Below, piece by piece: positions 6,675 through 13,849 of a DNA stretch of 17,495 bases. Both the position numbers and the translations under genes were made by a program. Each line of letters starts with the position of its first letter. Within the stretch, counting starts at the first letter, position 1. Under the pieces are notes generated by a model. The model was not told where the DNA came from and made no database searches. It saw only the letters and a program-made list of their open reading frames with translations. Source of the DNA: an uncultured Porphyromonas sp. (GTDB lineage: Bacteria > Bacteroidota > Bacteroidia > Bacteroidales > Porphyromonadaceae); NCBI RefSeq assembly GCF_947254915.1, contig NZ_CAMYEZ010000029.1:1-17495 (forward strand), given 5' to 3'.

Positions 6675-9191
6675 ATGAATCACCGATTACTTATTGCCAC
6701 GCTACTAGCTCTCCTTGGGATGGCTATTTACGCGCCACTACCAGCTCAGCAGCCTGGCGAGAGCAATCTCATCACGATCAAGCTCTCGGCGATGCCTACC
6801 GACGATGATGACCAGCCCACCACACTCCCACTAGCTGTGCAGGGAGAGGGTATAACCATTGAGGGAGTCGATGAGGCTTACGCTGCTGATCGCTCTTCTT
6901 ACAAGCCTACAGCACTAGAGATCAAGATCCGTGGTGCTGTCAAGTCAATTCGCTGCGACTACGCCAACGTACTCTCGGCAATGGACATCACTAGCTCCAA
7001 GACGATCGAGCTGCTCAATGTCAAGAACAGTGGCATGACCGATCTACAGGTCAAGGGTGTCACCTCGCTCCAGGAGCTGATCTGTGCTCGCACCTCTATC
7101 TCTGCACTAGATCTGACAGGCTGCACGGGACTGACGAAGCTCGAGGCGAATTCCTGTATGAAGCTCACGAGCGTCACACTCACGGGCTGTACGGCTCTCG
7201 AGGAGATACAGCTACAAAACGGTGAAATCAAGGCGCTTGACCTCTCAGGCTTGACAAAGGTTAAGCGCCTTCAGCTAGAGCGTAACCCACTTGCGACACT
7301 CCAAGTGGCTGGACTGACCAAGCTTATGACGCTCAACGTAGAGGGGACCAAGCTCACAGCTCTATCTCTCTCCGACTGCACAGCTCTAGAGATGCTCACC
7401 GCCTCTCGCTGTGGCGATCTAGCTACCATTCAGCTCCCTAAGACGGACCAGCTCCAGTACCTCTACCTATCGGACTGCAAGCCACTACAGACGGTAGATC
7501 TGACGGGGCTTACGGGACTTAAGGAGGCTTACCTAGAGCGCAATAAGGCTCTTACCAAGGTGATCGTATCCGACTGTCCTAACCTCAAGCTACTCAGCCT
7601 ATACCTCAGCGCTCTCCCTGCAGAGGCTACACTCGCAATCGTCAATGGACTTGCAGACCACAGCGCTAACTACGATGCTATGAAGCCTGCCTTCAAGATA
7701 TACGCAAAGGGCGTTAAGTTTGACTACACAGAGGCAAACGTTTGGTCTCCCAAGGCTGCCAGCTTAGCTAGACGCAAGGGATGGACGCTCTACTCTAAGA
7801 ATGACAACGACAACTCCATACCCAAACTACTCTACAGCGACTATGCCAAGGTCTCTATCGAAAAGACGGAGCATGGCAAGGTCGCTCTTGAGGGACTGGA
7901 TGCCGAAGACTTAGCTCTCCTCCCCGTGGGGGAGACCTACAAGGTGGTCGCTACACCAGATGAGGGGTATCAGCTAGAGACCCTTAAGCTCAATGACGAG
8001 GATATACTTAAGGATATGCAGTTTGACCTAATGGCAGACGGCAAGGTCACAGCAACCTTTGCAAAGGGTAGCACATACCAGTACTACCTCACCAAAGTAG
8101 AGCCCTCTAAGCCTCACCCTGATCTCTGCACGTATACCTATGAATACGATGATAACAAGCAATGGATAAGCCGTACCGAGACCAAGGCTGATGGCTCTAT
8201 CTCTCAGCACAACAGCATTAGCTACGACGACAAAGGTCGTATCTCCGACATCGCCACGACTATCTCCACAGACTACGATGGAGACGGCAAGCCCAGCATG
8301 TTTGCGCACTTCACATACGATGACCAGGGTCATATGACTGGACGTCAGATGAAGCTATACGATAAACTAATGGCTAACTACAAGATACTCTATCGCCCAG
8401 ACGGTCAGGTAGACTACTGGGTAGACGAGACGGCTCAGGTGATGTCTGAGTACATCTACAATGATAAGGGGCAGCTCATCGAGGAGCAATTTGGTAGGCC
8501 TGACCTCTCACAAGATCGTCCTACAATCACCACCGTGTCGGGCAAAACCTTCTATACTTACAACGAGAAGGGACAAAAGAGCGAGGTGAAGAGCTCTGCT
8601 GCTCAGTTTAAGTGGAGGTACTTCAAGGGAGAGACCTACAAGTGGGACAACGACGGACTCCTAACGACCTACGGAGCAATGAACTACGAGTACAAGGAGG
8701 GTGAGAAGGATGCCGACAAGGGTGTCGCTAAGCCTGTCTATGAGTTGCGCTTTCAGTATGCCTCAGAGCAGACGGCAAAGGTCTTTTGGCCTAAGCGACC
8801 CTTTACAGAGGGCGGAGGTACGCTCGCTGAGTTCCTCTACGAGCTTACAGGGAACTGCCAGAAGGCTGAGTACTGGAGCCTAAGTGATGGTAAGGAAAAG
8901 CACTTCTTGGACTTCGTCTACACCTTTGAGGCTTCACCACGTCACATCCAGGAGCTAGTCGACAGAGGCACCACAACGGTACAGTATGCCTACGGCACGA
9001 TCACCGCTGAGGGCGCATCCCTAGAGGGCCTACAGATATACGACACCACAGGTCAGCTACTCCGTGACTACCGCACGGCACCTTGCCAGCGCATAGACAT
9101 GGGCGTCAGCGAACTACCCGACGGTCTATACATCGTTCGCACGATCTCCTCTGACAGTACACAGACGGACAAGGTGGTTATAACACAATAA
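6675..9191 (+). CDS. Secreted LRR protein with a T9SS sorting domain (mosaic)
   Basis: An 838-residue exported protein of unknown target. The signal peptide is MNHRLLIATLLALLGMAIYA, with probable cleavage near PLPAQ. Leucine-rich repeats of about 21-23 residues run from about 85 to 312 (LDLTGCTGLTKLEANSC type). A C-cap with KGWTLYSK follows, then an InlB-B-repeat-like/Flg_new-type module at about 385-460 (HGKVALEG, YKVVATPDEGYQLETLKLN). YD-like tyrosine-rich strands run from about 465 to 670 (YEYDDNKQW, SYDDKGRI, YIYNDKGQLIEE). The C-terminal 65-70 residues (LQIYDTTGQLL, ELPDGLYIV, DKVVITQ) are a type A T9SS sorting signal. It therefore probably crosses the outer membrane and is surface-attached or released. 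The start is set by the promoter: 39 additional upstream codons would precede the transcript start. It is 14 bp before a second LRR gene. A role in adhesion is inference only. Confidence 0.88.
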   Translation: MNHRLLIATLLALLGMAIYAPLPAQQPGESNLITIKLSAMPTDDDDQPTTLPLAVQGEGITIEGVDEAYAADRSSYKPTALEIKIRGAVKSIRCDYANVLSAMDITSSKTIELLNVKNSGMTDLQVKGVTSLQELICARTSISALDLTGCTGLTKLEANSCMKLTSVTLTGCTALEEIQLQNGEIKALDLSGLTKVKRLQLERNPLATLQVAGLTKLMTLNVEGTKLTALSLSDCTALEMLTASRCGDLATIQLPKTDQLQYLYLSDCKPLQTVDLTGLTGLKEAYLERNKALTKVIVSDCPNLKLLSLYLSALPAEATLAIVNGLADHSANYDAMKPAFKIYAKGVKFDYTEANVWSPKAASLARRKGWTLYSKNDNDNSIPKLLYSDYAKVSIEKTEHGKVALEGLDAEDLALLPVGETYKVVATPDEGYQLETLKLNDEDILKDMQFDLMADGKVTATFAKGSTYQYYLTKVEPSKPHPDLCTYTYEYDDNKQWISRTETKADGSISQHNSISYDDKGRISDIATTISTDYDGDGKPSMFAHFTYDDQGHMTGRQMKLYDKLMANYKILYRPDGQVDYWVDETAQVMSEYIYNDKGQLIEEQFGRPDLSQDRPTITTVSGKTFYTYNEKGQKSEVKSSAAQFKWRYFKGETYKWDNDGLLTTYGAMNYEYKEGEKDADKGVAKPVYELRFQYASEQTAKVFWPKRPFTEGGGTLAEFLYELTGNCQKAEYWSLSDGKEKHFLDFVYTFEASPRHIQELVDRGTTTVQYAYGTITAEGASLEGLQIYDTTGQLLRDYRTAPCQRIDMGVSELPDGLYIVRTISSDSTQTDKVVITQ

Positions 9192-9205
9192 GCAAGCAAA
9201 GACCT

Positions 9206-11503
9206 ATGCTTCACTCTATCATAAGGCGAGGACTCATGACTATGCTCATGGGCCTCGCCCTATGCTCTCTTCAGAGCTACGCAGCTTCTCGTATCCTATT
9301 CACTACGGCTCTGCCAGTAGGATCGACGATCACACTCACCCTCTCCGCAGATGGTGCAGTAATGGCTCAAGGCCTAGCAGGATCCATCCTCGCTGATGGC
9401 AAGGCACACGCTTATACCATTGAGAGTGCTGAGGTGAAGCTCTCAGGAGCCATCACGGCTATCACGCTTTCGCACCAAAAGCTCTCTGCACTTGACATAC
9501 GACAGGCCAAAGAGCTCACCGAGCTACGTTGTGTGGACAACAACCTCACGGAGCTAAACCTTTCCTTTGCCAAAGGACTCCAGCGTCTAGACTGCACTTT
9601 CAATCAGCTAGAGCAACTCAACATACCCAAAGCTTCTGCCCTCAAGGAGCTACGCCTCAAGGGCAACTACGTCAAGAGCCTTGACCTGGACCAGTGCCCT
9701 GACCTAGAGATCCTCGACTATGCGGACAACTACTACCCCGCCTTTATAAACCTAAGTAAGTGTCCTAAACTACAACAGCTAGATCTCGCAAAGAATCAGT
9801 TTCGCTCTCTAGATCTATCCCACAATGGAGCTCTGCGCTCACTCTCTTGTGGAGAAAACGAGATCTCCTCTCTAGACTTAGCGCATCTCTCCTCACTGGA
9901 GCGCCTCTCCGTAGCTAACTGCTCTAACCTAAGCAAGCTAACCCTCGGAGAGCATCCCAAGCTACGTTACTTAGACCTCTACGGCACAGGTGTAAGGAGT
10001 TTAGACTTCTCTAAGTTTCCACTTCTTGAGGAGCTCTCCTGCGCTTATGGACAGCTCGCCTCGCTAGACCTCTCTCACAATCAGAACCTCCGCATCCTCA
10101 GCTGTGCCAAGAACCCCTTCGCTGGGCTAGACGTATCGCACTGCCCACTCCTCGAGGAGCTCAGCTGTGGCGACCTGCAGATCAAGTCTATCGACCTAAG
10201 TCACAACCCTAAACTCGTATCACTACGGATAGGGCATAACAACCTCTCGCAGATAGACCTCTCTGCTCAGAAGGAGCTCAAGACGCTACACCTCTTCTAC
10301 AATAACATCAGCAAGCTCGATCTCTCTGCGCAGACGCATCTAGAGGAGCTACTCTGCAACGACAACCAGCTCTCCTCCATAACCCTGCCAGCTAGCGCAC
10401 CGCTTCGCCAATTGGACATCTACGACAATCAGATCAAGGAGTCACAGATGGCGCAGATCATTGCCCAGCTGCCCAATCGCACGGGGCAGACGAGAGGACT
10501 CTTTAAGGTTGTGAACTCGCCCAGCACCCTTGAGGGCAATGTCTGTACCAAGGCTCTTGTGGAGCAAGCTCTCGGTAAGTATTGGCGCGTCGTCGACTAT
10601 GCTGACTTTGCCGACAGTGGCAATGGCCTAGACTACAGAGGATCCGATGCCCCCGAGATGGGCGAGAGCGTAGTCAAGCTCACCTTTGACAAGGCGGGTA
10701 GCACCGTACAGCTCACCGTCAGCGGACTAGGACTGCTTGAGTCCACAGGTACCACCAAGCCTATTACCAATGTGAAGGATCCCATCACCTATACCCTCGA
10801 AGGCAACGAGCTTACCATCCATGGAGATGTCTACAAGCTCGTCGTCAGTGGAGCCACCATTCGGTCCGTAGAGCTAACCAAGGCGACCTACCTCCGCGAG
10901 CTTGAGCTACACGACTACCAGCCTACGACCATCACACTCGCAGATCTACCCAATCTCGTGTCGCTCCGACTGCACGACAATCAGCTCACCTCCATTCAGC
11001 TCAGTGGTACGCCACTGCTTAACTACATCTCTTGCTACGGCAACAAGCTAACCGTCAAGGCGGGCAAAGACGTTATTGCCAGCTTACCCAAGCGCCTTGA
11101 AGCGGAACGAGCTACGATCCTCTGGCTCAACAGCAAGGGCGCAGGTGCTGACAACGCTTTTGCCAAGGAGCTACAACTCCTAGCACAGGCTAAGGGGTGG
11201 ACGATGAGTGACTATCTAGACGGGAGCAAAGGAGACACAGGAGCTCCCATTGAGATCCCCACCTTCATTCATCCCATCGTACCAGTGGCTACACACGCTG
11301 TGCAGATTCGTCTCACAGCTGACGCGCTACAGATTAGCGCAGCGCCTCACACCTCTATTGCACTGTACGATCTGTCGGGACAGCTACAGCTACAGACGGA
11401 GACCGATGCCGAGGGGCTACGTGAGCTCCCACTCACCGCTTGCCCAGCAGGTCTATACATCCTAGCCACTCCCTCAGAGGCGGTCAAGGTGCTCATACCG
11501 TAG
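9206..11503 (+). CDS. Secreted LRR protein with two LRR blocks and a T9SS sorting domain
   Basis: A 765-residue partner of the preceding protein. The signal peptide is at 1-26 (RRGLMTMLMGLALCSLQSYA; a Met at residue 11 is an alternative start). A first LRR block of roughly 15-16 repeats runs from about 75 to 420 (LDLSHN..L..LSCG pattern), closed by a cap containing RTGQTRG and YWRVVDY. A second, shorter block lies at about 489-627, introduced by a repeat of the N-cap (GSTVQLTVSG compared with GSTITLTLSADG near the N terminus) and closed by NSKGAGADN and AKGWTMSDY. The last roughly 70 residues (IALYDLSGQLQLQ, CPAGLYILAT, VKVLIP) fit a T9SS type A sorting domain. It is co-transcribed with the upstream gene, from which it probably arose by duplication. 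The ligand is unknown. Confidence 0.88.
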   Translation: MLHSIIRRGLMTMLMGLALCSLQSYAASRILFTTALPVGSTITLTLSADGAVMAQGLAGSILADGKAHAYTIESAEVKLSGAITAITLSHQKLSALDIRQAKELTELRCVDNNLTELNLSFAKGLQRLDCTFNQLEQLNIPKASALKELRLKGNYVKSLDLDQCPDLEILDYADNYYPAFINLSKCPKLQQLDLAKNQFRSLDLSHNGALRSLSCGENEISSLDLAHLSSLERLSVANCSNLSKLTLGEHPKLRYLDLYGTGVRSLDFSKFPLLEELSCAYGQLASLDLSHNQNLRILSCAKNPFAGLDVSHCPLLEELSCGDLQIKSIDLSHNPKLVSLRIGHNNLSQIDLSAQKELKTLHLFYNNISKLDLSAQTHLEELLCNDNQLSSITLPASAPLRQLDIYDNQIKESQMAQIIAQLPNRTGQTRGLFKVVNSPSTLEGNVCTKALVEQALGKYWRVVDYADFADSGNGLDYRGSDAPEMGESVVKLTFDKAGSTVQLTVSGLGLLESTGTTKPITNVKDPITYTLEGNELTIHGDVYKLVVSGATIRSVELTKATYLRELELHDYQPTTITLADLPNLVSLRLHDNQLTSIQLSGTPLLNYISCYGNKLTVKAGKDVIASLPKRLEAERATILWLNSKGAGADNAFAKELQLLAQAKGWTMSDYLDGSKGDTGAPIEIPTFIHPIVPVATHAVQIRLTADALQISAAPHTSIALYDLSGQLQLQTETDAEGLRELPLTACPAGLYILATPSEAVKVLIP

Positions 11504-11514
11504 ACATGGACATT

Positions 11515-11541
11515 GAGGATTATGGTGCAAGCCATAGCCTC
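11515..11541 (+). terminator. Hairpin after the LRR operon
   Basis: GAGG (11515-11518) pairs with CCTC (11538-11541), and inside it TTATGG pairs with CCATAG (one G-T wobble, one bulged A), closing a 6-base loop. It lies 12 bp after the stop. Only a weak T run follows, so it may act together with the small GACTGC/GCAGTC hairpin at 11558-11574. Confidence 0.5.
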
Positions 11542-11582
11542 AGTTTAGGGGAACGAAGACTGCTCGCCGCAGTCTCCAAGAA

Positions 11583-11615
11583 GTAGAGGCTCCTCCTTGG
11601 TGGAAGAGCCTCTAC
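11583..11615 (-). terminator. Hairpin between the LRR operon and marC, probable marC terminator
   Basis: A perfect 10-bp stem, GTAGAGGCTC with GAGCCTCTAC, encloses a 13-base loop 21 bp beyond the marC stop. On the minus strand it is followed by TTCTT, so I assign it mainly to marC, though it could also stop read-through from the LRR operon. Confidence 0.6.
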
Positions 11616-11636
11616 GCTATTCTATGTTAAGAGCTT

Positions 11637-12269
11637 TTACTTGCCAAAGAATGGCTCGAGGATGATCATCAGGTTCTGCATAAAGAATCTCACCGAGATG
11701 GCTAGGAGGATCACTCCGAAGAACTTACGCAGGATGTAGATACCCCCCTTGCCCAGCCAGCGCTCTAGGAGCGACACGGTGCGGAGCATCAGGTAGATGC
11801 AGACCACGTTAAGGATGATCGCGACAAAGAGAGTTGAGTTTGCCGTGCCCGAGGAGCGCATCGTCAGGATCGCCGTAAAGGAGGCTGCACCTGCAAAGAG
11901 CGGGAAGACAAGTGGCACGATGTCCGCATTGCCCGAGGGGTCATCATCCTGAAAGACCTGTATACCGAAGATCATCTCAACAGCTAGGACGAAGAGGACG
12001 ATCGAACCCGCCACAGCAAAGGAGGAGACATCCACCCCGAAGAAGCTGAGCAGCGGCTCACCTATGAATAGGAATGCCATAAACATAATGGCCGATATGA
12101 TGGCCACCTTGCTAGGGTGAAAGACTTTGCCCTTTTCCTTAAGGCTCAGTGCGATCGGGATGGCTCCGATGATGTCGATAGAGACAAAGAGGATCATAAA
12201 GGTCGCAAAGAAGCTCGGCAGGGTGAAGTGCTCGAAGTCAGCTAAGATACTATTCCAAAAATTTTCCAT
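11637..12269 (-). CDS. MarC family integral membrane protein
   Basis: A 210-residue inner-membrane protein of the MarC/UPF0056 family. About six hydrophobic segments can be seen (near 18-40, 53-75, 80-103, 120-135, 145-165 and 180-202). Family signatures are IDIIGAIPIAL early in the chain and DIVPLVFPLFAGAASFTAIL near 116-135. The name reflects proximity to mar genes in enterobacteria, and a transport or resistance role is not established for the family. It has its own strong promoter, and it is convergent with the LRR operon, so no partner can be read from context. Confidence 0.9.
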   Translation of the reverse strand: MENFWNSILADFEHFTLPSFFATFMILFVSIDIIGAIPIALSLKEKGKVFHPSKVAIISAIMFMAFLFIGEPLLSFFGVDVSSFAVAGSIVLFVLAVEMIFGIQVFQDDDPSGNADIVPLVFPLFAGAASFTAILTMRSSGTANSTLFVAIILNVVCIYLMLRTVSLLERWLGKGGIYILRKFFGVILLAISVRFFMQNLMIILEPFFGK

Positions 12270-12316
12270 AGTCAGTGTTCGTTAAAAAGCGGTGTGTAGG
12301 GGGACGCTTTCGTCTG

Positions 12317-12347
12317 CAAAGGTAATAAATAGCGCTACAAGCATCAA
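12317..12347 (-). promoter_or_regulatory. marC promoter
   Basis: On the minus strand TTG (12347-12345), a 20-nt spacer and TACCTTTG (12324-12317) match the Bacteroidota consensus. This leaves a leader of roughly 40 nt before the marC ATG at 12269. Confidence 0.8.
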
Positions 12348-12426
12348 GCAGAGGCGCCCCGAACCTCAGGGCTAAGGCATCGGACAGGATGAGGTCATCG
12401 CACATCTCTATGAAGATCGCCGAAAG

Positions 12427-12606
12427 ATGGAGAAAATTGAACAATTCCTCGGTGCAGATTTTTGTTTTTTCAGCGAGGGACGAGCAAATTCTTCCGAACT
12501 TTCATTTCATTCTTCCGAAGTTTTATTTCATTCTTCCGAAGTTTTATTTCGCCCCTCCGTGGAGACTTTTCATTTGCTCCGTGAAGATTTCTGATTTCCT
12601 CGGGAC
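12427..12606 (+). repeat. Dispersed intergenic repeat, copy D
   Basis: Three full 21-bp units lie at 12488-12508, 12509-12529 and 12530-12550. The leader (AATTCCTCGGTGCAGATTTTTG, in two parts, and CAGCGAGGGACGAGC) and the tail (GCCCCTCCGTGGAGAC, GCTCCGTGAAG, GATTTCCTCGGGA) are shared with copy A in the same orientation and with B and C inverted. It ends about 90 bp before the nrnA -7 box and begins about 80 bp from the marC promoter. Confidence 0.87.
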
Positions 12607-12608
12607 GG

Positions 12609-12669
12609 GAGTAGCTGTTAGCTGTCAACTGTCGGCTAGTGCTCCTAGAGCCTCTAATGCCACTAGAGG
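12609..12669. repeat. Degenerate heptads and a 19-bp near-palindrome
   Basis: TGTTAGC (12616-12622), TGTCAAC and TGTCGGC (to 12636) continue the 7-bp period seen after the folate-ligase gene. A segment resembling the centre of that palindrome follows (TAGTGCTCCTAGAGCCTCTA compared with TAGTAGCTCTAGTACCTCTA). CCTCTAATGCCACTAGAGG (12651-12669) is a dyad with one mismatch and resembles the 13-bp palindrome at 6054-6066 beside copy C. Confidence 0.55.
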
Positions 12670-12695
12670 AATACAACCGCTAACCTCTAATTTCG

Positions 12696-12703
12696 TATCT
12701 TTG
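12696..12703 (+). promoter_or_regulatory. nrnA operon promoter -7 box
   Basis: TATCTTTG fits TAnnTTTG and lies 25 bp before the nrnA ATG. There is no convincing TTG 19-21 nt upstream. It would serve the four-gene nrnA to rlmD unit. Confidence 0.6.
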
Positions 12704-12728
12704 CGGATGTATACCTTCACAGATCACT

Positions 12729-13817
12729 ATGTCGCAGCTGAGCAATAGACCTTTGTCAGAGACGCTGGAGCTTACTTCTCTAGGAGATGTAGGCGAGCGT
12801 CGTGTTGTCATCGTGGGGCACAAATCGCCTGACGGAGACTGCATAGGCAGTGCCTTGGGGCTGCGTAGCTACCTGCTGGCACGGGGCGCTGACGAGGTCT
12901 CTATCCTAGTAGTGGGGCGTATGCCGGACAATCTGCTTTGGCTCCCAGGGGCTGAGACGGTACATCAGCTCTCGGCGCAGAGCGACTTAGAGCCGATACG
13001 TCAGATATTGGCTCAGGCTAGGCTACTGCTTCTAGTTGACTTCAACCATCTAGGGCGCATCGGTAACCCGCTCGAGGGTCTGGTCGCTGAGATTGTAGGC
13101 AAGTCCGAGGTGCGCTCCGTGATGATAGACCATCATCCAGAGCCCGAGATAGGGCTGGTCAATGAGATGTATAGCGACACCTCGGCGTGTGCCACTGGCT
13201 TTCTCATAGCAGAGCTACTTGGAGGCGGTGCGTCGAGAGAGCTAGAACTCTATGGCGGTGCCGATATGGCGACCTGCCTGCTCGCTGCAACCTACACGGA
13301 TACGGGTCTCCTGCGGCATGGGCATATTACGCCGACGCTCTTTAGGACGATCGCTCACCTCCTAGAGGTCGGCGCGAGACATGAGGAGATCGTGCTACGG
13401 ATCTTCAAGAGCGACAAGCTGAGCCGACAGCGGCTCCTCGGCTATATCATCAACGAGCGCACGACCTACGACCTAGATCTAGGGGTGGCGGTCTTTACGC
13501 TCAGACAGGAGGACTTTGATCGCTTTGGCATAGAGCCAGGAGATACAGAGGGCTTGGTCAATGTGCCCCTTGATGTGGCGGGTATACGAGCTGTCGCCTT
13601 CCTTCGCGAGCAGCGAGACCCCGACGAGCCGGTTAAGATATCCCTTCGCTCGCAGGGCAACTTGCCAGTCAATGAGGTGGCGAGCAAGATCTTCGGCGGA
13701 GGCGGACATCTAAACGCTGCGGGTGCTGAGTATCAGGGCACACTATCGGATGCGCTAGCTCTCGTGTGGGAGGGATTGCGCCAGCTTGTGCGGGATTACC
13801 CAGAGATTAGATGTTAG
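12729..13817 (+). CDS. nrnA: DHH/DHHA1 phosphoesterase, NrnA-like
   Basis: A 362-residue cytosolic phosphoesterase of the DHH family. Relatives degrade 2-5-nt RNA remnants (nanoRNA), remove phosphate from pAp, and in some species hydrolyse linear cyclic-dinucleotide products such as pApA. The metal site is complete: HKSPDGD (His31, Asp35, Asp37), Asp104 in LLVDFN, IDHHPE (Asp134-His136) and YTDTG (Asp191). The C-terminal DHHA1 substrate domain has the GGGGH motif at 323-327. The length is slightly above the usual 310-345 because of about 20 N-terminal residues before the core. The ATG at 12729 follows the -7 box closely. It is the first gene of the operon; its last codons and stop lie inside a 7-bp tandem repeat. 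I cannot say from sequence which of the substrates it prefers. Confidence 0.9.
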   Translation: MSQLSNRPLSETLELTSLGDVGERRVVIVGHKSPDGDCIGSALGLRSYLLARGADEVSILVVGRMPDNLLWLPGAETVHQLSAQSDLEPIRQILAQARLLLLVDFNHLGRIGNPLEGLVAEIVGKSEVRSVMIDHHPEPEIGLVNEMYSDTSACATGFLIAELLGGGASRELELYGGADMATCLLAATYTDTGLLRHGHITPTLFRTIAHLLEVGARHEEIVLRIFKSDKLSRQRLLGYIINERTTYDLDLGVAVFTLRQEDFDRFGIEPGDTEGLVNVPLDVAGIRAVAFLREQRDPDEPVKISLRSQGNLPVNEVASKIFGGGGHLNAAGAEYQGTLSDALALVWEGLRQLVRDYPEIRC

Positions 13818-13848
13818 AAGTTAGACAATAGAGATTAGACAATAGAAA
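13807..13848 (+). repeat. Six tandem heptads across the nrnA stop codon
   Basis: Six successive 7-bp units begin at 13807: TTAGATG, TTAGAAG, TTAGACA, ATAGAGA, TTAGACA, ATAGAAA. The last four form two 14-bp repeats. They contain the last three sense codons' end and the stop (13815-13817) of nrnA, and they stop one base before the ATG of the lipoprotein gene, so they make up its whole ribosome-binding region. Confidence 0.8.
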
Positions 13849-13849
13849 T

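Larger units (their letters stand above)
12270..12728. other. Gene-free gap between marC and nrnA
   Basis: The divergent gap carries the marC promoter, repeat copy D, degenerate heptads and a 19-bp near-palindrome, and the nrnA -7 box. A 119-codon frame (12389-12748) and a 68-codon frame on the other strand (12470-12676) are mostly repeat translation, and the first overlaps the nrnA start, so neither is called. Confidence 0.7.

Noticed and set aside
12389..12748. 119-codon plus-strand frame before nrnA
   Set aside because: It is mostly repeat copy D and heptads, crosses the nrnA -7 box and overlaps the nrnA start.
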